A stretch of 64,000 nucleotides of DNA from Massilia sp. Leaf139 (lineage in GTDB: Bacteria; Pseudomonadota; Gammaproteobacteria; Burkholderiales; Burkholderiaceae_D), in the NCBI RefSeq assembly GCF_001424165.1, contig NZ_LMOJ01000001.1, positions 399,194 through 463,193 on the forward strand, written 5' to 3'. This document shows positions 18,341-26,329 of this stretch, piece by piece. Position numbers and translations under genes: made by a program. The first letter of the stretch is position 1; each line of letters opens with the position of its first letter. A model generated the notes under the pieces. That model ran no database searches. It worked only from the letters and a program-made list of their open reading frames with translations, and was not told the origin of the DNA.

Positions 18341-19788
18341 GGCGTGCGCGTGGGCGGTTTCATGTCCGGCTTCGCGCCGGGTTCGGCCTCGCCGATGCCC
18401 TTGCGTTTCATGGCGCCCCAGGTCGATTCCTTCTGGCGCAGCCAGCGCCACAGGCCCACCAGGCGCCACCAGGTGTTCAGCTGGCGGTAGCCGAAGTTCT
18501 CGAGGATCACCATCAGCCCGAGCATGAGCAGCTGCTTGCCGCGCGGGTAGAGGTGGAAGGACATCTCTTCCAGCAGCAGGCCCGAGGCCGAGAGCAGGAT
18601 GCCCAGCCCGAGCGCGACGAACAGGAAGGCGCCGAAGGCTTCCCAGGAAATCGCGCCGGTGAGAAAAGCGAAGACCATGAAGATATAGCCGCCCAGTTCG
18701 ATCACGGGCCCGAGCCACTCGAAGAACAGCATGAACGGAAAGGCCACCCAGCCGGCCACGCCGCCGTTACGCGAGAACATCAGGCCCCAGTTCGCGTTCA
18801 GGCTCTCGGCCAGGCCGCGCTGCCAGCGCACGCGCTGGTTCTTGAGGGTGGCCATGTCTTCGGGCGCCTCCGTCCAGCACACCGGGTCGGGCACGAATTC
18901 GATGCGGTAGGGCTGCTTCTTCTCGCGCAGGGTGCGGTGCATGCGTACCACGAGTTCCATGTCCTCGCCGATGGTGTCGGGCCGGTAGCCGCCGGCCAGC
19001 ACCACCGCGTCCTTTTTGAAGATGCCGAAGGCGCCGGAAATGATCAGCATGCCGTTCAGCGCCGACCAGCCGAGCCGCCCGAACAGAAACGCGCGCAGGT
19101 ATTCGACCACCTGGAACAGCGCCAGCGCGCTGCGCGGCAGGCCGACCTTGGTCAGGAAGCCGCCCGACACCTCGCAGCCGTTGGCCACGCGCACGGTGCC
19201 GCCGGTGGCGACCATGGTCGGGTCGCGCAGGAAGGGCTCGGTGACCTTGGCCAGGCTGTCGCGCTGCAGGATCGAGTCGGCGTCCACGCCGCAAAAGAGC
19301 GGATAGCGCGAGGCGTTGATGCCGGCATTCAGGGAGTCGGCCTTGCCGCCGTTGACCTTGTCGATCACGCGCACGTTCGGGTAGCGCGTCGAGCGGTAGA
19401 TCTGGCGCACCTCCTTGGTCGGAATCGTGCGGCGGTAGGCTTCGGGGAAGGGCAGCAGGGCGAATTCGCGCTGCAGCACCTCCAGGGTCTTGTCCTTCGA
19501 GCCGTCGTTGATGACGACGATCTCGAATTCGGCGTAGGTCAGCTGCAGCATCGAGCGGATCGAGGCGGCGATCGTCGCTTCCTCGTTATAGGCCGGCACC
19601 AGGATGCTCACCGGCGGCTCCAGGCCCGAGTAGGCGCGCGGCAGGTCGCCCAGGAACTGCTCCTGGCCGCGCCTGTGCAGGGCGCGCAGCGAAAACAGGT
19701 TCAGGAGCAGGTAGCCGCCGTTCAGCGCCACGAAAAAGCAGAGCACGAACCAGGTGACGAAGGCGACAAGAAGGTTATCGGTATTCAT
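18337..19788 (-). CDS. Processive-type family 2 glycosyltransferase, inner membrane
   Basis: A 483-residue membrane glycosyltransferase. N-terminal helix (about 8-30), then a GT2 domain with PAYNEE, DGS (95-97), DAD (169-171), GED (274-276) and the QRVRW motif (318-322) that marks processive enzymes such as PgaC, HasA and cellulose synthases. Three to four C-terminal helices follow (about 345-440). It probably builds and exports an extracellular polysaccharide from UDP-sugars; the sugar is not deducible. It lies 22 bases after the HEAT protein and overlaps the next gene by 4 bases. Confidence 0.9.
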   Translation of the reverse strand: MNTDNLLVAFVTWFVLCFFVALNGGYLLLNLFSLRALHRRGQEQFLGDLPRAYSGLEPPVSILVPAYNEEATIAASIRSMLQLTYAEFEIVVINDGSKDKTLEVLQREFALLPFPEAYRRTIPTKEVRQIYRSTRYPNVRVIDKVNGGKADSLNAGINASRYPLFCGVDADSILQRDSLAKVTEPFLRDPTMVATGGTVRVANGCEVSGGFLTKVGLPRSALALFQVVEYLRAFLFGRLGWSALNGMLIISGAFGIFKKDAVVLAGGYRPDTIGEDMELVVRMHRTLREKKQPYRIEFVPDPVCWTEAPEDMATLKNQRVRWQRGLAESLNANWGLMFSRNGGVAGWVAFPFMLFFEWLGPVIELGGYIFMVFAFLTGAISWEAFGAFLFVALGLGILLSASGLLLEEMSFHLYPRGKQLLMLGLMVILENFGYRQLNTWWRLVGLWRWLRQKESTWGAMKRKGIGEAEPGAKPDMKPPTRTP

Positions 19789-19810
19789 GCGCGGTGTTCA
19801 TTCGCAGTAC

Positions 19811-20863
19811 TCATTTAGTCTCGCTTTCGGCCATCGCCTGCGACAGCATGTCGGCGGCAAAGCGGTCGGTGAGCGAGGCGCGCAGTGCGTCGAGGTCGGC
19901 GCGCGAGAGCGCCGGCAGTTCCAGCAGGGCCTCGGCCGCGCGGTAGCGCACCCACCATTCGCGGTCGCCGAGCAGGGCCGCCAGGCGCTCGGCGTCGGCG
20001 CGTTCGCCCACCCGCCCGAGCGCGCGCGCCGCCTGCACCCGCACCTGCCAGTCCTCGTGCGCCAGCAGCGCGCGTACCTGGGGCAGGGTCTCGGGCGTGC
20101 GCACCCCGCGCAGGCCGGCGATCACGACCGGCATCGACGCGCTGGCGAGCGCCGCGCCGAGCACGCCGACCGGCAGCGTCGCATGCAGCGCTTCGGCGAT
20201 GCGCAGGGCGCGCGGCAGCTTTTCCTGGGGCAGGGCGGGCAGGGTGCGCGCCAGCGCGGCGGCAGCCGCTTCCGTCGCCTGCTGCAGCACGCCGGCGGCC
20301 AGCGACAGCGCCCATTCCTCGCGTTCGATAAACAGCGGCACCATGTAGTCGGCGGCGGCCGGCGGATCGACCCGCACCAGCGCCCACAGGGCCGTGAGCG
20401 AGACCGTGTTGTCGGGCTGCGCGGCCATGCGCAACAGGGCAGGCCAGGCCTCGCGGTCGTGCAGGTGCCCCAGCACCAGGGCCGACAGCAGGCGCGCCGG
20501 CCGGTTGCCGCGCACGAGCAGGCCGCGCGCGTAGGCGTCGATCCCGAGGCGGCGCGCGACCTCGTTGAGGGCCTCGTTGGCTTCCCCGCGCAGGGAACCC
20601 TGCAGGTGCGCCCACAGGCGCAGGAAGGGCAGGCGCTCGCCGCGGCGCAGCGGCGGCAGGGCCTGCGGCATGTCGCCGACGATGGCGGCGTTGAGCAGCG
20701 GACGCCAGCGCGCCAGTGCGCGCGCATCGCTGCGCTGGCGCTGGCGCAGCAGCATGCGCATGGCGATGATCTGCAGGCCCAGCAGCAGGGTCAGGACGAG
20801 CGCCGCGAAGCCCGTCCAGAGGGCGGCGGAAATGAAAGCGTCGGGATGGGTGGCCGGCGTCAC
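19811..20863 (-). CDS. HEAT-repeat protein with N-terminal membrane anchor
   Basis: A 350-residue protein starting with GTG in a GTGA overlap with the upstream receiver gene. One transmembrane helix (about residues 12-35) is followed by a cytoplasmic array of HEAT/PBS-lyase-type helical repeats. The clearest are LLAHEDWQVRVQAARALGRVG and LLGDREWWVRYRAAEALLELP in the last 100 residues (each only partly quoted as a family pattern). HEAT arrays are protein-binding scaffolds. Position between a receiver protein and a membrane glycosyltransferase suggests it links the phospho-signal to the synthase. Confidence 0.85.
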   Translation of the reverse strand: MTPATHPDAFISAALWTGFAALVLTLLLGLQIIAMRMLLRQRQRSDARALARWRPLLNAAIVGDMPQALPPLRRGERLPFLRLWAHLQGSLRGEANEALNEVARRLGIDAYARGLLVRGNRPARLLSALVLGHLHDREAWPALLRMAAQPDNTVSLTALWALVRVDPPAAADYMVPLFIEREEWALSLAAGVLQQATEAAAAALARTLPALPQEKLPRALRIAEALHATLPVGVLGAALASASMPVVIAGLRGVRTPETLPQVRALLAHEDWQVRVQAARALGRVGERADAERLAALLGDREWWVRYRAAEALLELPALSRADLDALRASLTDRFAADMLSQAMAESETK

Positions 20864-21255
20864 GCGCTTGGGCGCAGGTAGCGGCGCACCCGGGCCAGCA
20901 ATTCCTGCGGCTGGAAGGGCTTGATGATGAAATCGCTGGCGCCGGCGTCGAGGGCGCGCACGGTATCGCGTTCGGTGTTCTTCGCGGTGAGCATCAGCAC
21001 CGGCACCTCGCGCCAGGCCGGCTGCGCGCGGATCAGCTGCACGATCTCGAAGCCGTCGACATACGGCAGCATCACGTCGAGCAGTACCAGCGCCGGCGGA
21101 TCGGAGGCGGCGACGTGATGCGACGCGGCGCGTCCGTCGGCCATGTGTTCGACCTGGTAACCCTGGCGTTCGAGCATGAAACGCAGGACTTGCGAAATAT
21201 GTTCGTCATCCTCGACGAGGAGGACACGGGGGGCCGCGGCCGGATCTGCTTGCAT
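20860..21255 (-). CDS. Stand-alone response-regulator receiver protein
   Basis: A 131-residue protein that is only a receiver domain: acidic pocket VEDDEH (14-18), phospho-acceptor Asp60 (LLDVMLPYVDG), Thr90 and Lys112 (IIKPFQ). There is no output domain, so it must act by protein contact. It is the first gene of the operon receiver / HEAT protein / glycosyltransferase / exported enzyme, and its stop overlaps the HEAT start as GTGA. A good -10 (TATAAT on this strand, 21289-21284) lies 29 bases upstream without a clear -35. The cognate kinase is not in the operon. Confidence 0.92.
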   Translation of the reverse strand: MQADPAAAPRVLLVEDDEHISQVLRFMLERQGYQVEHMADGRAASHHVAASDPPALVLLDVMLPYVDGFEIVQLIRAQPAWREVPVLMLTAKNTERDTVRALDAGASDFIIKPFQPQELLARVRRYLRPSA

Positions 21256-21362
21256 GCGCTGTCAATATAGTGAGCCTGAACCGATTATAGCCAAAGGGCT
21301 GCGGCCGCGCCGCCCGTTTGATTGCTGAGCGGCAACGCGCGGTGGCTGCGCCTGGTGAGGGC

Positions 21363-21578
21363 CTAGCGGCCGCGCCGCAGCGGGTCGAGCAGGCCGCGCA
21401 GGTCGTTGTGGTCGAGCTCGTACATCAGGGCCAGCAGTTCGCCCAGTTCGCCGCGCGGGAAGCCTTCCCGGGCGAACCAGCCGAGATAATGGCCGGGCAG
21501 GTCGGCGATCTTGCGCCCTTCATATTTCCCATAGGGCATCTCGCGCGTCAGCAGCAGGGACAGGTGTTCTGGTTTCAT
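21363..21578 (-). CDS. DUF3820 family protein
   Basis: A 71-residue protein matching DUF3820, small proteins with a conserved MPYGKYEGRKIADLPGHYLGWF core (here residues 14-35, quoted in part) thought to bind nucleic acid or act in virulence regulation. Full family length. It is a single gene reading toward the receiver operon with about 107 bases between. Role in this organism unknown. Confidence 0.85.
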   Translation of the reverse strand: MKPEHLSLLLTREMPYGKYEGRKIADLPGHYLGWFAREGFPRGELGELLALMYELDHNDLRGLLDPLRRGR

Positions 21579-21640
21579 CGTGGCGCCACTTTAGCAAAAA
21601 CGGCGAAAGGGGTAGCATGGACACTCTTGGGGAGACTGCC

Positions 21641-22060
21641 ATGGACAACGAATTCAACCTCGACCGCTTCGTCAGCGCCCAGGATCCCGTATATTCCGAT
21701 GTCCTCGCCGAACTGCGCACCGGCCACAAGCGCACGCACTGGATGTGGTTCGTGTTTCCGCAGATCGCGGGCCTGGGCCAGAGCGAGATGGCGCGCACCT
21801 ATGCGATCTCGTCGAGCGACGAAGCCGCCGCCTATCTGGCCCACCCCGTGCTCGGCCCGCGCCTGCGCGAATGCGCGCGCCTGGTCGCCACCCACCGCGA
21901 CATGGAGATCGGCGAGATCTTCGGCGATCCGGACGACCGCAAATTCCATTCCTCGATGACCCTGTTCAGCGATACCGCGCCCGACGAGGCTGTGTTCCAG
22001 ACCTGCCTCGACCAGTTTTTCGATGGGCGGCCCGACCCGGCCACGCTGGCGCGTCTATAG
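21641..22060 (+). CDS. DUF1810 family protein
   Basis: A 139-residue cytoplasmic protein of the DUF1810 (calpastatin-like fold) family, recognised by the F-V-x-AQDPVYSDVLAEL start, the HWMWFVFPQIAGLG segment and the H-S-S-M-T-L-F region. The family's activity is not established in bacteria. Start taken at 21641 with GGGGAG 6 bases upstream; an in-frame ATG at 21617 also has AGGGG and would add eight residues. Convergent with the next gene, 9 bases apart. Confidence 0.88.
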   Translation: MDNEFNLDRFVSAQDPVYSDVLAELRTGHKRTHWMWFVFPQIAGLGQSEMARTYAISSSDEAAAYLAHPVLGPRLRECARLVATHRDMEIGEIFGDPDDRKFHSSMTLFSDTAPDEAVFQTCLDQFFDGRPDPATLARL

Positions 22061-22069
22061 CAGAGCGCT

Positions 22070-23728
22070 CTAGGTGCCGTAGTCGATCTTGACGGGCAGG
22101 GCAGGCGCCTGCCAGCGGTAGCGGCGGTCGAGCACGTCCTGATCCGGCTGCGCGCCGCGCCAGCCGATGCCGAGCAGGCGCGCCAGGCTGAAGCCGAACC
22201 AGTCGCTGCGCACCGGCGCCGTCAAGGCCTGGCTCGAGGCCGGGCTGTCGAAGGAATTCCATACCATCAGCGGAATGCGGTAGCCGTCGGGCGTCGTGGC
22301 GCTGTGGCCGGCGCGGTCGATCGTGTGGCCCACTTCCTGGCCGTGATCGGACAGGAAGACCCAGGTCTGCTTGCCGGCCGCCTGGCGCGACAGGTCGAGC
22401 GTGGCCGCGACCGTGCTGTCGTGGTAGCGCACGGCCGAATCGTAGTCGTTGCGCAGCTCGCGCAGCCAGGCCGGGCGGCCTTCGCTGCGCAGGCGCGCGT
22501 CGACCCGGTCGATGGCATGCGCGAACGGGGTCATGCCGTCCGGATGGCGCATCCGGTAATGCGGGTGCAGGCCGAGCATGTGCAGCACGATCAGCTTGCG
22601 CGGCGCCGGGTCGGCCAGGGCCGCGCGCGCGGCCGGCAGCATCTGCTCGTCGAGCGCGCGCGAGGCGCGGCCGGGGGTGTTGTTCAGCAGGCGCACCTCG
22701 TCGGCCAGGCGCGCATGTTCCTGCTCGATGGCGAGATCATTGTGGTTGCTGATCCAGAAAGTGCGGTAGCCGGCAGCGCGCGCCAGCGCCAGCAGGTGCA
22801 TGCGTCCGCTGGCTTCGGGGGTTCCGAAGTAGAACAGGTTGCGCAGCGCCGGCACGGTCGAGGCATTGACCGACCAGGCATGGCGGAACACCTGCAGCTG
22901 CCCGCCCAGTTCCAGTTCGCGCGCGGCCAGGTGCGGCGAAGTCGCGCGCGCATAGCCGTAGTTGCTGAGGTTGCCGCGGTTCAGGCTCTCGCTGATGACC
23001 AGCACCAGGGTGTCCGGCCCTGCCGCCGACAGCACCGGCTTGACGGCGGCCGCCGCGTCCAGCAGCTCCGCGCGCTGGCGGCCGAAGCCTTCCCACTGGT
23101 GGCGCAGGGTGCCGACGTCCTTCACCCAGTGCGGCCAGAAGGCGACGGGGTGGTGGCGGCGCCACGGATTGCTCACGAAGGCGCTCGCCACCAGCACTGC
23201 CAGCAGCGCCATGACGCCCAGCTTCCAGCCGCGCGGGCGCAGCGGCGCCGGGGGCGAGCGCCACCAGCGCAGCAGGGCGGCGCCGAGCACGGCGGCGCAG
23301 GCGAGCGCGAAGGCCGCCCAGGCCAGCAGGTCGCGCCAGTACATGCTGAGGAATTCGCGCGTTTCCTCGTCGGTGGTGTTGGCCACGGCGCTGAGCACCA
23401 TGGCGCTGTTGGGCAGGGCCTCGTAGGCGCACAGCAGGAAACCGCGCAGCGCGCCGTCGACGATGAAGCCCAGGCCGATGCCGAAGCAGGCCAGGCCCTG
23501 GGCCAGGCGCCAGCCGCGCGCACGCAGCGGCGACCACAGCCAGGCCAGGCCCGGGATGGCCAGCACCAGCACCTGCCAGCGGCGCGTGCCCTCGTGCCCC
23601 AGGCAGATCGCCGCGGCCAGGACGGCGCAGGCCAGCAGCGGCGCCAGCGCGGCGCGCAGGGCCGGGGACAGGCGCGCCGGCAGGGCGGCTTGCGCGAGCC
23701 GTTCGCGCTCGTTGACGCTGGAATGCAT
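22070..23728 (-). CDS. Phosphoethanolamine transferase-like sulfatase-superfamily membrane enzyme
   Basis: A 552-residue inner-membrane enzyme. Four to five N-terminal helices (about residues 27-190) are followed by a periplasmic alkaline-phosphatase-fold domain with metal Glu247 (VISESLNRGNLSNYGYARAT), candidate nucleophile Thr291 (VNASTVPALRN), HMLGLHPHYRMRHP and the metal site LSDHGQEVGH. This is the EptA/CptA/OpgE pattern: transfer of phosphoethanolamine from phosphatidylethanolamine to lipid A, core sugar or osmoregulated glucan. The acceptor is not deducible. No adjacent two-component pair of the PmrAB kind is present. Confidence 0.87.
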   Translation of the reverse strand: MHSSVNERERLAQAALPARLSPALRAALAPLLACAVLAAAICLGHEGTRRWQVLVLAIPGLAWLWSPLRARGWRLAQGLACFGIGLGFIVDGALRGFLLCAYEALPNSAMVLSAVANTTDEETREFLSMYWRDLLAWAAFALACAAVLGAALLRWWRSPPAPLRPRGWKLGVMALLAVLVASAFVSNPWRRHHPVAFWPHWVKDVGTLRHQWEGFGRQRAELLDAAAAVKPVLSAAGPDTLVLVISESLNRGNLSNYGYARATSPHLAARELELGGQLQVFRHAWSVNASTVPALRNLFYFGTPEASGRMHLLALARAAGYRTFWISNHNDLAIEQEHARLADEVRLLNNTPGRASRALDEQMLPAARAALADPAPRKLIVLHMLGLHPHYRMRHPDGMTPFAHAIDRVDARLRSEGRPAWLRELRNDYDSAVRYHDSTVAATLDLSRQAAGKQTWVFLSDHGQEVGHTIDRAGHSATTPDGYRIPLMVWNSFDSPASSQALTAPVRSDWFGFSLARLLGIGWRGAQPDQDVLDRRYRWQAPALPVKIDYGT

Positions 23729-24093
23729 ATGCGCGCGTCAGAAACTGCAGAAGGGGCAGGCGGGGGCGCCGGCTTGGCGCGGGGGATGGTGTGGAAGTCG
23801 CAGGCGAACGTCGATTTGCTTCGATGGCTTCATGCAGGCTCGTATCTCGTTATTACAATCTGATGTTGCATTTGCTGGGTGTTGCATTACAGGAAGAACC
23901 TGTCTATGCGTTGGGGCAAGTGTATACCGTTGGGAGGTGTATGCACATCAGCTTGGCCATATTTTTTCAGTGTGGCAATAATGACATCGCCTCTGCGCCG
24001 TCGCAGCGCGGGCTTGCGCGGGGAGAAACGAGGTTATGCGTATAATCCGCCGGGTATCCGTCCTCCCTTATCAAAACAGAAAATAAAGAATTT
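23729..24093. other. Long, lower-GC intergenic region with promoter-like sequence
   Basis: About 365 bases between divergent genes, visibly richer in A/T than its flanks. It holds a consensus -10 TATAAT at 24041-24046, some 48 bases before the NYN gene, but the nearest TTGCGC (24014-24019) is 21 bases away, so the -35 is uncertain. A 9-base direct repeat TGTTGCATT occurs at 23864-23872 and 23880-23888. No open frame here looks protein-like, and no tRNA or riboswitch was recognised. Confidence 0.45.
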
Positions 24094-25590
24094 ATGGCTT
24101 CATCCTCCGACAACATCAGCATGGCGGTGTTTTGCGACTTCGAAAACGTCGCCCTGGGCGTGCGCGACGCGAATTACGAGAAGTTCGACATCAAGCCGGT
24201 ACTCGAGCGCCTCCTGCTCAAGGGCAGCATCGTCGTCAAGAAGGCGTACTGCGACTGGGATCGCTACAAGGGCTTCAAATCGACGATGCACGAAGCGAAT
24301 TTCGAATTGATCGAAATCCCGCACGTGCGCCAGTCGGGCAAGAACTCGGCCGACATCCGCCTCGTCGTCGACGCGCTCGACCTGTGCTACACCAAGTCGC
24401 ACGTCAACACCTTCGTGATCATCAGCGGCGACTCCGACTTCTCGCCGCTGGTCTCGAAGCTGCGCGAGAACGCCAAGCAGGTGATCGGCGTGGGCGTGAA
24501 GCAGTCCACCTCGGATCTGCTGGTGGCCAACTGCGACGAATTCATCTTCTACGACGACCTGGTGCGCGAAGTGCGGCGCGCCGCCGCCAAAAGGGACGAG
24601 CGCAAGGCCGCGCCGCAACAGCCGAAGCGCCAGGGGGGCGACGACCGCCGCAAGGAAGAACTGGAAGCGCGCAAGACCCAGGCGCTGGAGATGGTCGCCG
24701 AGACCTTCGATGCGCTGGTGTCCGAGCGCGGCGACACCGGCAAGATCTGGGCTTCGCTGCTGAAGGACACCCTCAAGCGCCGACGTCCGGAATTCTCGGA
24801 GGTGTATTACGGTTTCCGCACCTTCGGCAACCTGCTGGAAGAGGCGCAGGTACGCGGCCTGTTCGAATTCGGCCGCGACGAAAAGTCCGGCACCTATGTC
24901 TACCGCAGCAGCGGCGCCGCTGCCGCGCTGCCGCTGGAAGCGCCGGCCGCCGAGAGCATGGCGCCGGCTGCCGATGCCGTGACCGAGGGCGAGGAGGCCG
25001 CGGCGCCGGCCGAGGCGCGCGACGAAGGCAAGGGCAAGGGCCGCACCCGCGGCGGACGCGGCCGCAAGAACACGCGCGGCGACGCGCCGTTTGTGGCGGT
25101 GACGCCGGACGAGGCGGCCGAGGCGGTGGTATTTGAATCGGTGCAGGACACGCCAGAGGCCGCGCCGGTCGAGACCGCGACGCAGGCGACGGAAGTGGCC
25201 GAACCAGCGGTCGAGCCAGCGACCGGAGAGGCAGCCGAAATCGCGGTGGAGGAGGCCGCCCCGGCGAAGAAGGAACGCCGCCGCACGCCGCGCAAGCCGG
25301 CCGCCAAGAAAGGCGCACCGGAGGCCGCGCCCGTGGACGCAGCGCCGGTGGATGCGGCCCCGGAACCGGCCCAGGTGCCGGTGGCCGAGATCGCCGCCCC
25401 CGCCGCGGCCCTGGCTGCCGAGGACGAGGACGACTATGTCTTGCCGGACGACGTCAACGGCAATGTCGCCCCGGGCGAGGGCGCTGCACGCGCGAAACCG
25501 GCGCGTGGCGGTTCCAGCCGTCCGGCACGCAAGCCAGCCGCGCGTAGCCGCCGTCCGGCCAAGGGCAAGGGGACGACGGACAACGGCTAA
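24094..25590 (+). CDS. NYN-domain (LabA/DUF88) protein with OST-HTH/LOTUS domain
   Basis: A 498-residue protein. Residues about 8-165 form a NYN nuclease-like domain of the PIN superfamily, with the acidic set at CDFENVA (Asp15), SADIRLVVDALD and IISGDSDFSPLV; these bind Mg2+ in RNases of this class. Residues about 200-270 (LVSERGDTGKIWASLLKDTL and following) match an OST-HTH/LOTUS RNA-binding domain. The remaining 220 residues are low-complexity Ala/Glu/Pro with Lys/Arg clusters ending in a strongly basic stretch. Probable RNA-processing or RNA-binding enzyme; target unknown. Confidence 0.88.
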   Translation: MASSSDNISMAVFCDFENVALGVRDANYEKFDIKPVLERLLLKGSIVVKKAYCDWDRYKGFKSTMHEANFELIEIPHVRQSGKNSADIRLVVDALDLCYTKSHVNTFVIISGDSDFSPLVSKLRENAKQVIGVGVKQSTSDLLVANCDEFIFYDDLVREVRRAAAKRDERKAAPQQPKRQGGDDRRKEELEARKTQALEMVAETFDALVSERGDTGKIWASLLKDTLKRRRPEFSEVYYGFRTFGNLLEEAQVRGLFEFGRDEKSGTYVYRSSGAAAALPLEAPAAESMAPAADAVTEGEEAAAPAEARDEGKGKGRTRGGRGRKNTRGDAPFVAVTPDEAAEAVVFESVQDTPEAAPVETATQATEVAEPAVEPATGEAAEIAVEEAAPAKKERRRTPRKPAAKKGAPEAAPVDAAPVDAAPEPAQVPVAEIAAPAAALAAEDEDDYVLPDDVNGNVAPGEGAARAKPARGGSSRPARKPAARSRRPAKGKGTTDNG

Positions 25591-25712
25591 GTTGGCATAA
25601 AATCGGGCATACGATCGAACCAGGCCGGCCGCCAGGGCCGGCGCAGCATGCAGCACCCCGGCCCCTGGCGGGCCGGAAGCGATCGATCACAACCTTGGTG
25701 AAAGGAGCTGTC

Positions 25713-26144
25713 ATGCGTGCGCTGTCCAAGCTGCTGGTCTCCCTCGTTGTCCTGACACCGCTGGCCCAGGCCGCGCCGCCGGCGCCGGCGGCGAACCACC
25801 CCATTCTCGGCATCTGGCGCCTGGCGCTGCCCGAACTGCGCTGCGTCGAAACCTACCGCTTCCGCGGCGACGGCACCACCCTGGTGACGAGCAAGGAAGA
25901 AATCTCCGAAAGCGAATACCGCATCCCCGACAAGCCCAGCCCCAAGGGCTTCTACAAGCTCGAAGACCGCATCGTCAAGGACAACGGCAAGCAGGACTGC
26001 TCGGGCGAGATCATGGAGGTCGGCACCCAGGCCACGAATTTCCTGCGCTTCCACCCCTCGGGGGCGCTGTTCCTGATGTGCAGCGACGAGACGATGGAAG
26101 CCTGCATCGGGCCCTTCGAGCGGGTAGAGGGCGAGGAAGCATAA
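25713..26144 (+). CDS. Small exported protein of unknown function
   Basis: A 143-residue protein with a signal peptide (residues 1-20, cleavage after AQA). The mature part is beta-rich: GIWRLALPELRCVETYRFRGDG, then repeated short strands, resembling a small lipocalin or beta-barrel fold found in periplasmic DUF proteins. Three Cys (ELRC, KQDC, EACIG) could pair. Start at 25713 with AAAGGAG; the in-frame ATG at 25695 precedes that ribosome site. It is a single gene followed by a REP pair. Confidence 0.7.
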   Translation: MRALSKLLVSLVVLTPLAQAAPPAPAANHPILGIWRLALPELRCVETYRFRGDGTTLVTSKEEISESEYRIPDKPSPKGFYKLEDRIVKDNGKQDCSGEIMEVGTQATNFLRFHPSGALFLMCSDETMEACIGPFERVEGEEA

Positions 26145-26167
26145 GCATCTGCCGGTGGCTCCGTAAC

Positions 26168-26277
26168 GTAAGGTGGGCGGGTCTCCCGCCCACGCGGTGA
26201 TTAAATAGCAGCGAGATCATCCGGCACGATATCGGAGCTGCCAGGTATCACCGGTGGGCATGAATGCCCACCCTACC
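26168..26277. repeat. Pair of inverted REP-like palindromes (BIME-like)
   Basis: A palindromic unit GTA-AGGTGGGCGGGTCTCCCGCCCAC-GCGG-like at 26168-26197 faces a second, GGTGGGCATGAATGCCCACC followed by CTAC (26253-26276) on the other strand. Read outward-in, each is a GTA-headed GGTGGGC hairpin. The same unit occurs at 31347-31457 (a full pair) and 43891-43918 (single). A GTAG tetranucleotide before a palindrome is the form of REPs mobilised by RAYT transposases; no RAYT gene is in the window. Confidence 0.75.
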
Positions 26278-26329
26278 GTTATCTAGGTGTATATTGCTGG
26301 GCGCGTCATCACCACCCCACTAAAAACAC

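Noticed and set aside
16658..18718. Extended start of the exported enzyme at 18718
   Set aside because: The extra 126 codons are antisense-frame of the glycosyltransferase; the ATG at 18340 gives a perfect signal peptide and an ATGA overlap.
22061..22072. Palindrome AGAGCGCTCT between convergent DUF1810 and PEtN-transferase genes
   Set aside because: Ten bases only, partly within a stop codon and with no T tract; too short to call a terminator or site.
26168..26277. REP palindromes as rho-independent terminators
   Set aside because: None is followed by a T run, and the 31346-31458 pair lies within an operon; the repeat interpretation explains all three loci.
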